This document shows positions 55,160-64,000 of a stretch of DNA of 64,000 nucleotides, in pieces (within the stretch, counting starts at the first letter, position 1; the number at the start of each line of letters is the position of its first letter). Source of the DNA: Humulus lupulus (Eukaryota > Streptophyta > Magnoliopsida > Rosales > Cannabaceae). The notes beneath the pieces were generated by a model. It was given only the letters and a program-made list of their open reading frames with translations, did not search any database and was not told where the DNA came from. Where the stretch lies: NCBI RefSeq assembly GCF_963169125.1, contig NC_084793.1, positions 215,476,652-215,540,651 on the forward strand, given 5' to 3'. The position numbers were made by a program, and so were the translations under genes.

Positions 55160-57974
55160 AACTTGGTATCAGAGCATCCTAGGTTTAAGGGAACCTGAAG
55201 ACTGGCTGGACATGTACATTCGCCGCTAAAGACAAGCTCGACTCAGGGTTCCGTAATTGAATACATGAGATTATATGCTTAAGTGCTTGAATGGAATATG
55301 AATGCATTAATTTCTGATAGGGCCTGGCCCTTGACTGCTGTGTGATGATATCGAGGCATGCTGATTAGCATTGCTATTACATGTGGATGGATATTTGAAT
55401 AACGGTTTGTATATTGATTACATGTGGTTAATTGGTAAAATTGAATTTACATGTTTTATCTGTTTATTGGTATATGGAAAGCATGATGAACATGATTATA
55501 TTTAGTAGCAATGAAATTGTGAACTAAGGCATAGTAATGCAAATTGATGTTTGTTATGCTTTATGTGTGTATGGATATTGTGATTGTTTGGACTTGCTCG
55601 TGGAATGGTTTTGGATATGAACATCAGGGCTGAGGGGTTTAGTCAGTAATGGCAGGTGAATTCAGAATATTTGTGCTTGGAATGGTTAAATGGACTTGGT
55701 AATGATATGGCAGGAGTTGCAGATGATAGATAGGGATTGGAACCCTCCATCTGCCCCTGAAGGTCGCAGCAAATGTTCGCTGGTAAGTGGGTAAGCTGTG
55801 AGGTCTGATAGAGGAGACTAGATGGAAAAGAGCTGTTTTGTTTAGTGTAATAGCAAGGGCGCCAATGTTTGTTGACTTAAAGGTATAGTCAGTCAGGAGT
55901 GTTGTAGGGAAGGTTTTAGGGGCATTACTCCCTGGTTATGAGGAAGTTTTGGATGTACCCCGAAATTGATTAGAGGATGAGCATAGCTAATCCCATCCTT
56001 GATTACATGAAGGCGATAGGTCGTGGCAGACCGGTTCTGTCATGTACTTGTGGCAAAAGGATGCACAGAAATGCTACCCCAGACCCAAAGTGTTAGCATG
56101 ATGGGTTGGGGAGAAACTCAGACCGAGATGTGATAGAAGAGGTTACTATGAAGTGGTTGGAGCTATAGGGACTAATAAGTTTATGAATTTTGTTTGGAAT
56201 GGTAAGACAACAACAGAGTATGTCAACAAGTTTGGTGAGTTAGTCAATCCGCTTTGGAAGTTGACACAAGCAGATGTAACCAGAAATGATGACTCATTTA
56301 AGGATTAAACTCTTGAATGACCCAGAGCATCAGGGCCCCTCCAGTGCATGAGGTTTTCATCGGTGCCTGGGCAGCAGGGACGACCATGGTATTTGAGATA
56401 TAAGGAATGAAGTATGGAGCTTGAGCGTTGATGGGCAAGAATGTGGATGACAGTGTTCCCATTGGTGGAACTTGGTCAGGGCAGATACTCAGTAATCAGA
56501 ATAAAAGAACCTCTGTCAGTTTTTTGTCTTTTGGTTTTGACAGGAAGGGGTATAGTATATAGGATAGCCATCAAGACAGTGATAAGGTTTAGTGAAGATT
56601 AATCAGTATGCACCAGATGCATGAGACACCAATTGGAAAGATGCCAGATAAGGGCACATTATCTATATGAAATGGTTCAGTACATTAGGGTCGATTAGAG
56701 AATGGAAGACTGGAATTTCTAGTTACATTTGAAGCCGGAGGATAGTTCCTCGGAGGTTACAGGTTGACTTGATAATCCTCGTTCTTGGTTACATAATGGG
56801 CTGAAAGAGTTCGGTGTTGCGTATCTTCCAAAAAAGATTCAGATATGAAGTACATGCCTCGAGGTTGTTATACAAGTTGCTGGAAATATTAGTGTTTATT
56901 GGGGATGAATTAGAAACTTCTAAGAGAAGAGTTGGAATGTAACTGATAAAGAGGTTCGTGGTGAAAGTAATTGAGCTCGTCATATGAGAGCCTTATTGTG
57001 AGCCTGAATGAGAGCTAATTTGTTAAGAGAGAACCATGGATTGTGAGGGACATTAGTTGAAGTATATAAGTTGGATTGAATAGAAACTGAAATGATCAAT
57101 AGGGATTTAGATGGGTATGTAAGGATTTGTTGAGTACGCTTCAGGCGTCGGCTATGGGCAGATTCAGTATCAGGGATAGTGTGAAGAATGGTATTAGGTT
57201 GGCAGAAAGAATTACTAGTTCAGTGGAGGGAGTACCTGACTTAGGGATGGAATGGACAGAGCGTCGTACCGTGGAATTTGTTGTTATCATCTGTTAAGGA
57301 TGAATAGTTTAAATGCCCGGTTTTAATACATGACAATGTCTTCAGGAATTGATCTTTGATCTGGTCATTACCAGCTAAGGATCAAGGGAAGAGACATTTC
57401 AGGAATTATCACTTATACCAAGTGAGCTGTGATGGATTACCAGTAAAGATTCTTGACTGACGTAAGTTTCAACAACACAGGTAAGTTTAACAAGCAGAGA
57501 GTACAAGAAGGATATGAATAAGTCACATCTAGGGTCGTCAAGGATGCGTTGAACTAGTTTCCAGCTAGAAGCAAAAAGCGAACGACTACTACACTGATGA
57601 TACTAAGACTGAAGAAGCAAGGTAATAGGTAAAGCTCCAAAAGGTGTCGGTTTCAGTCTCGCCAAAGGTATTCAAGGTCATGCTACAAGAAGAGAAGGGT
57701 TCAAATATGAAGAGGTTTAGTCAGAAGCCACAGAAAGATTATTAAAGAGCGTCTGAAGGATAAGAAGCACAACGAGACTGGTGAACATGCCTTCTACCAC
57801 ACAAAGATCTTTGGAGGACGGCCGTATCAGATATTAGAATGATAAAAGAACCTAAGGGTATATTGAATGGACAACTTTGTATTAGATTTTTGGAAGACAG
57901 AATAAGGATTGGTTAACACCTCATAATATAGAAGTCTGTGCGTAGTAGATGGTTATAGAAGGGTAGTATGAGGG
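55160..57974 (+). pseudogene. Gypsy G internal region, degenerate
   Basis: After the Met-type primer site (55163-55174) the region has no open frame longer than about 60 codons. At 56180-56290 a gag-like phrase is visible (EYVNKFGELVNPLWKLTQAD with stops), resembling the Retrotrans_gag of Tekay/del-type elements. I cannot recognise protease, RT or integrase motifs, so the region is either strongly decayed or from a short non-autonomous derivative. It ends where copia C begins. Confidence 0.5.
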
Positions 57975-59821
57975 TGTTGGGGTTTTATGCTCTAATTAAA
58001 ACCCAAATTCTTTGTAATCTCATTTTATTATCAATAAAAGAATAGAAATAATTTTTTGACTTGGTCAATCACTTTGCTCACATGTTTTATTTTCATGATT
58101 ATTTGTTTAATATAAACTTCTATTATTTGCTAATCTTATTTATAGTGACGTAATCACAGTGGAATATAAATGTGATTATATGTTCAAAATAAGTTAGTCC
58201 TAAGATTAGTCAATGCACAGGATTTACACTGACTTGCCAATCTACGATATGATCTACTTACACATTACAGTGTTATGTTCTTTCCAGAACATTAGCAAAG
58301 TAGATAAGATCGGATGTATTTGTTACATCGGACAGGACCGATATTGACAGTTGATAAGATAAGTAAGCATACCGTTATTATCTATTCTAGTCATATCATA
58401 TAGTTGACCATAGGTCAATTCAATCTTAATTCTGAGTGGTTAGTATTCTAACTGATTGTATTATTTGAGTTCTTTGACTTGTTCATTACCAGCTTACCCT
58501 ACAGACTAGCCCATACTTACATCTTTGGGAACTCGGTAGTATAATTGAGTGAGAGTGTTAATCATAGATATGAACATCTATAGCTTCTGATGAAGAAGTG
58601 AAATTATGGTTTCCTTTTAGTTTGGTTCAAGGTGTTAAATGATAGAGATCTCATTTCAGTAATTAAATTAGTTTACGGAAATATCATTTACAAGGAACTA
58701 AGTGTTTTAAGGATAAAATCCAATGAGGGGTAAAACAGTATTTTAGTCCTATCTCATTGTAGACCATCAATAGAGGATTGAGTGACAATTATGGTTGTAA
58801 CAATGGATAATTAATAGCGTATCTATATTTGTTATAGAGCGTTCTATGAATTCAAGAGTGCAATTCTTAATCTATAGTGGAGTCACGAGGAATTAATAAG
58901 TTAGTAAATTTATTTGTTAGATTTATGATAACTTATTGGAGCTTGATTTCATAGGCCCATGGTCCCCATTGTACCTTGGATAAAATCATCTAGATAGTCT
59001 CAATTAATTGATTTAATTATCAATTAGAAGTATCAAAGTTGATCAGGTCAATTTTGGATAGTTTTACAGAGTTATGTAATTTTGAGAAGAAAAGATAAAT
59101 TATGACACATTTATTAATTAAGATAAATTGGTGTCTATATTAATAAATAAGTTTAAATCAAGGTTCAAATTATAAATAATTAATTTGATAAAGGATTTAA
59201 ATAATTATTTAATTAATAAAATCAATAAAAATAATACAGACCTTGTTTTTAAGTCCAATGAGCTTATAATCAAATAGAAAATTTCACGGGCCTAAAGCCC
59301 GTGATAATTTCGACCTAGGGATTTAAAATGGCTATTATTTTATTTATTTTTTAATTAAATTAAATTGTCTAATTGAGTCTATAAAAGGAGTACTTAGAGA
59401 GAAGTCAAAACATAAGTTTGACAAGTCACAAGTTAGATTTTCTGATAGTTTTAGATTATCTCTAAACACAAGTCCTTTTCTAAGCCTCTTTGTTATTTTC
59501 TCTTCTTCTCTCTATATCTTTCTCATGTGTTGAGAATTGCCCACAGTAGTCTAGGTGATTCTAAGGATACATTGGAAGACTGTGAAGAAAATAGAAGATC
59601 GGTTCAGTTTCTTGATAATACTCTGCAACAGAAACGATACAAGAGTTAGAGAAACTGAAGGAATGACTCTTTCATTCCGCTGCGTATACTGTAAGTATTC
59701 TTGTCTTTGTTTCTATTTGAATTCAATTTTAGAAACATGTTCTAGGTTATCTCATATTAATTTGTTTAATATTAGATCTACATTAAAATAAATGAAGATC
59801 CTGTATAAGTTTTTCCCAACA
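57975..59821 (+). repeat. 5' LTR of copia C (1,847 bp)
   Basis: Starts TGTTGGGGTTTTATGCTC, ends TTTCCCAACA, then ACTGGCCTTAGAGTC (primer region). It is of the same family as the LTRs of copia B. Confidence 0.92.
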
Positions 59822-61949
59822 ACTGGCCTTAGAGTCTTTGATAATCTTTATTTTCATGCATGAACATGTTTAAAATTGGATTATTTGATATGTTCGAATA
59901 ATTGGATGGTTTTCATGTTTTTATGAAGCATATTAATTTTATGTGATTATTAGCAATTTTTAGGTTATTTTGTTGTGTTTTCTATGCAATTAATATTTAT
60001 ATATACTTTATTTTGTGTAAAACATGTTAAAAATTAATTAGAAAATAGCTTTGGTTTGAAAAATTGCTCAAAAAAATTTGGTCTGGCTGCCCATGCGTGC
60101 GCACACCAGCCACGATGAACAATACCCACAGGAACTATTCATCCAAATTTTTTTTAATTTTTTTTAAATAAAAGTAAAATAAAATTTGTGAAAATAAATT
60201 ATTTATAATCAAAGCCAAAAATATCAGATTTGTTTTGTATTTAAAATTATTTTTTAAAAAATAAGATATTTTTGTTAGTTGAGATTTAAATAATTAGATA
60301 TTTTCTACAAAGATTCAATTTAAAATTTAAAAATAGACTAACAACTTAATTTTAAATCTTTTAATATATTAAAATATTAGAATTAAGATATCAAATATTT
60401 AAGATATTTTCTTTTAAATTATTAATATTTTTATTAAATCGTTATTTGAAAATATAAATATCTTTTTATTCTATACTTTTTAATATTTAAATTATTTGAA
60501 ATTTGAATATTGTTAGTTAGATATTTTTTATGGATATTTGAATTTGTTTAACTATTTGAGATATTTTAGGGTTGTTATAACTATTTATATTTTATTTTTT
60601 TAAATGGTTAAAATATTAGCAAATAGTTGTAACAATACAAGATATTTTGGAAAATAGTTAAGATATTGATTTTAAAATTTAAAATTGGTTAATTTTTGAA
60701 AAATATCATTTTTTTTTTCAGCAAATTAATAAAATATATTTTTTTAATAAATGGGATTTAAATTAACTTTGGTTAATTGTTGATACATCCTATTTAAATT
60801 AAATTAATATATTTTTTTCAAATTAACCTAAAACCAAGTTAATTGTTGATAAATGAAATTTAAATTAACTATTGTTAATTGTTGATAAATTTCATTTAAA
60901 TTGACTTATTTTTTGTAAAAATTTAATTAATTTGAATTTTTTTGATAAATTCTAGATAATTAATTGTGGTATTTTTGCAAATGAAATAAATTGTGGTATT
61001 TTTGCATAAATTCATAGATTTCCTCATATAGTAACATGATTAGGTCCATCCAATTATAACATGTCTGTTTGCACTATATGTGGTATTTTTGCAATTGGGC
61101 TTAGATGCAGATAGTGGCCCATATGTTTGTTAGATATATGGTATTTTGCCAAAAAAAAATATTCATAAAATGATAGGTTTTATTTGGGCCCATTAGAAAA
61201 TGTAAAGTTTAAATTTCTCTCTTGTGGGTGATTCCACTTGTGAAGGCCCATTTGCTTTGCATGACTATAATGGGCATAATCAATTAATAACAATTAATAA
61301 AACGAAGGTTTAAATTTCTGTCTTTTGTACCTTGTATGGAAGATAGGGGGCCTTTGTAGTGGGAACGACATATTGGACCCAGCCCTCCTCCATACAAGCC
61401 CAATTGTTAAGGCTCATTTACTTGAGTTGGACTTAATTGTATAGGTTCATTATATTAGTTAAACCTAAATATTGATTAGCAACAAATTAATTATAAATTA
61501 ATTGAATTTGTTTCAATGTGACACTTTAGAATTAATAGGAAATTATAGGACATTGGTTTTAAAAATTTAATCTTTCAATTTTTTGGAGAACCATAGTCAT
61601 TAATTTTCTAAAAATAAATAATGAAAATACTATTTTTATTTTAATAATGAGCTTATTTTAAGATTTTTATTCGATCTCTACTGTTGGTTTAACATAGTCA
61701 ATAGCTTAATGGGGCATCGAGGCGCTTTGATTCGTCCCCCTAAGAAAGGTGTTCATTAGCAATTTTGACAAGGTTAGATTTCGAAAGATAGATAATTGTA
61801 GGTCAAATTCTACTAGACTCACCCCTACGGTAACTACTAGGTCTAAATCTATGATTATTGAAACAGTGGGTCTAGCTCATAAAATAAGAGATGTTGTTTT
61901 CTTATTTTGATCTAATAGTAGGTTGTTAATAGTGTTGTCCATTATTAAA
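59822..61949 (+). mobile_element. Copia C leader, truncated before gag
   Basis: This is homologous, in the opposite orientation, to the copia B leader (51398 down to about 49283). The match stops near 61949 at CCATTATTAAAT, about 250 bases before the gag ATG would occur. No gag, pol or 3' LTR follows, so the element is a truncated 5' piece. No gene is seen. Confidence 0.85.
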
Positions 61950-63962
61950 TTTTTCGAGACCACATTATTATGTTGATATATTGCAGCTTGTGGCTCGAGG
62001 CAATCCTAGTGAGCGGTTTAGCGAAAAAGTCACAATGGGGATTTATACTCGGCTCGGGGTGAGCCTAGGGGTATTTCTGGCAATTTAGGATATATATTGG
62101 AGACTATTTGATATTGAGAAAAATAATTGGTGATTAGTTAGGTGTCAGGGTTTAAGCGATAATTATTAGATACACTCGAGGAATTAGCGGTAATTGGGAG
62201 CAATGAACAAAATGCCCTTAGAATTTTTGAAGGTTTAGATTTTAATGGGGGGCAATATGATCATTTGGTCTAAAAGAGATAAGTCATTTTCAGCCTTATC
62301 AGACTTAGTGGAATGTTTGGAAACAAGTAGAAGCTGAAGGAAAAGAAAAGAAGGAGGAAAGAAATAAGGAAAAACAGGGGTCTTTTCTCTCTGTCGGTTT
62401 GGCCATTTTTCATCATCTCTTGAGGATTTTTGGAGCTGGAATCTCAGAGAGGGCGTAAGCAAAGACTTGAGTTTATGATCCTTGATGTGGCTAGAGGTTC
62501 AGTTGTAGGTTATACTCAATTCAGGTAAAATTTTCAGAGTTTAGTCTGAACTTTCTAACTTTGAGGAAATTGATTTTGATTTTGAACTTTGAATGAAAAT
62601 TAAAGGAATTTGAGCTTTGGGAATTGAGGAGCTTAAGGCTAGAGGGGCATGGTGATAACCTAAGGTCGAATTTCTCTATTGAAGGTAACCATTTCTGTCT
62701 TTGAAGTTCTGAGTTTCTATTGAGATTTTGAGCTTCAAGCTCAAGCATGGATTTTTCTTTGTTTTGGGGTGCATGTAGCTAAGTTCTATATGGTTGGGCT
62801 ATATGGGGTGAGATGTAGATGATGGTAAGCTCAATTTGGTGTATGGTTGAAATTTGGAGGGGTTTTGGACAGTTTTGGCTCGAGAAATTTCGAAGGAGAA
62901 AATCAGTGTCCTTTGGTGCTGTAACTTGCGTTGTAGCACTAGCCTTAGGGCACTACATCACTAGGCTTGATTGTCTGGGGGATTTTTGGCTCTGTTTGTA
63001 GCGCTATAGCGCCCCCTTTGTGACGTTGTAGCGCTATCCTGTTTCCAGAAGTGGGTTTTTGAGTTATTTCTTAGGATTTTTGCCCGAGGGCTTGGGGTTT
63101 GATTCCACCACCCCGTTTGGTGGAATTAGGGCTTTCCAAGGGCTCGGGATTGGTGCCGAGGTTAGGTATTGGAATTAAAGTTTAGTGATGGCTCTAATTT
63201 ATGGTTGTGACTTGGTGTACGCTAGGGCTCTGACGGGATCGTGCTTGAAGGTTGATTTCACTAATCAAGCTATTGGGATCAAAGGTAAGAAAACTGCACC
63301 CGTTTATGTGGATAGGTTGGGACTAAGTGTTCCCTATATTTGTATGCACTGTTATATGATTGTGATAAACTATGTGAATATGTTGGGACTAAGAGCTCCC
63401 TATATTTGTATAATGTCATGAGATGGTATTATGCCATGGGGACATGTGATAAATGACCTAAGAGTGCCGGAATCGATATTTGCGCACAGGGCGAGGCTCA
63501 GCCACTGGTAGCTAAGGACAGCTTATTTATCACTGAGCTCGGTTAAGCTAGCCGGAGTCAGTGGGTATAACACTGGGGGCGGCCTAAGTGAGCCGAAGAC
63601 AGTGGGTGAAGCAGAGGGTGCCAACCCTGAATATTGTGTAATGGCTGCAATAACTGTTGATTATGAATGTGATTATCGTTGTTAATCTGATGAATATGAT
63701 ATGTTGATTATCTGGATGACAAATTGTTAAGTTGTTGATTGTTATCACTGGATAGGTGAATGTTATGAATTGCTGAATACTTGGTTATGCTTTTTGAAAT
63801 ATTTGGTTATTGATATTGATCATGCTATGATATTATGTTGTCTTGCTGGGGCTAGGCTCACGGGTGCTTCGTGGTGCAGGTAAAGGCAAGGATTTGGTGG
63901 TTCGGCCATGATTTGGAGAGCTCTGGGGGCGAGGTGTACATTGTCAGCTGCTCGGCCGCCAC
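61950..63962 (+). repeat. Second gypsy G LTR, 5'-truncated and interrupted
   Basis: It matches 41163-41579 plus 53264-~54870 without the copia B insertion. The first ~245 bases of the LTR are missing at the copia C junction. At 63963 another LTR begins. The palindrome GCGCTATAGCGC (63001-63012) and the candidate leader intron (63285-63879) are conserved. The frames at 62235-63421 are LTR-internal. Confidence 0.85.
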
Positions 63963-64000
63963 TGTAACGCCCTACTACCTTAGAGCTGTTACTAAGTGAG
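63963..64000 (+). repeat. Start of a further gypsy-type LTR
   Basis: TGTAACGCCCTACTACCTTA begins abruptly inside the G LTR and runs off the window. It resembles the TGTAACG(A/C)CC start of gypsy LTRs. Confidence 0.55.

Overview
This is a gene-poor, repeat-saturated stretch of a plant nuclear genome, most likely a eudicot. The evidence is plant-type Ty3/gypsy Tat elements with a second RNase H, Ty1/copia elements with about 1.85 kb LTRs, a CACTA transposon, AT-rich non-coding DNA and GT-AG introns. The species cannot be named from the sequence. I see no intact single-copy host gene. Nearly every base belongs to a transposable element, and many coding regions carry stops and frameshifts.

Layout. 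1-1431 is the 5' end of a minus-strand Tat-like gypsy element (T0: partial gag and 5' LTR) inserted in a minus-strand copia element (copia A). Copia A is scattered in pieces: 1432-3094, 29272-29536, 31389-31736 and 39092-~39828. Gypsy element T1 (plus strand, 3095-29271, TSD AATCA) sits in copia A. T1 carries T2 (minus strand, 12303-25028, TSD GACTC) inside its antisense gene, and a copia solo LTR (26986-28843, TSD ATAAT) inside its 3' LTR. A second copia solo LTR (29537-31388, TSD CAATA) and a CACTA transposon (31737-39091, TSD ATT) also lie in copia A gag. From 40919 a different gypsy element (G, LTR about 2.56 kb, Met-type PBS) holds a complete copia element (copia B, 41580-53258, TSD GAAAG). 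Copia B in turn holds a diverged solo LTR (46084-47890, TSD GTCCG). G continues to 57974 and is then joined to the 5' part of copia C (57975-~61949) and a 5'-truncated second G LTR (~61950-63962). A further LTR starts at 63963.

Most interesting content. (1) T1 and T2 each carry, between pol and the 3' LTR and on the opposite strand, an intron-containing gene. It has an N-terminal 'putative gypsy type transposon' domain and a C-terminal coiled coil, and its intron phases match in the two elements although the sequences are very diverged. (2) The CACTA element has captured exons of two unrelated host genes, a chloroplast DnaJ/ferredoxin-type protein and a PP2C phosphatase C-terminus, lined up on one strand behind a possible first exon. 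(3) The three Tat-like LTRs end in a hairpin of different sequence but the same design, a few bases from an identical primer-binding site. (4) Two gypsy LTR families share a layout of self-complementary GC-rich palindromes and a candidate 5'-leader intron.

The retrotransposons work by the usual LTR cycle: Pol II transcription from the LTR, gag particle, protease, reverse transcriptase/RNase H, integrase. No copy here appears fully competent. T1 pol is broken in many places, T2 has a changed protease triad and stops, and copia B has a changed reverse-transcriptase catalytic motif and a rearranged gag.
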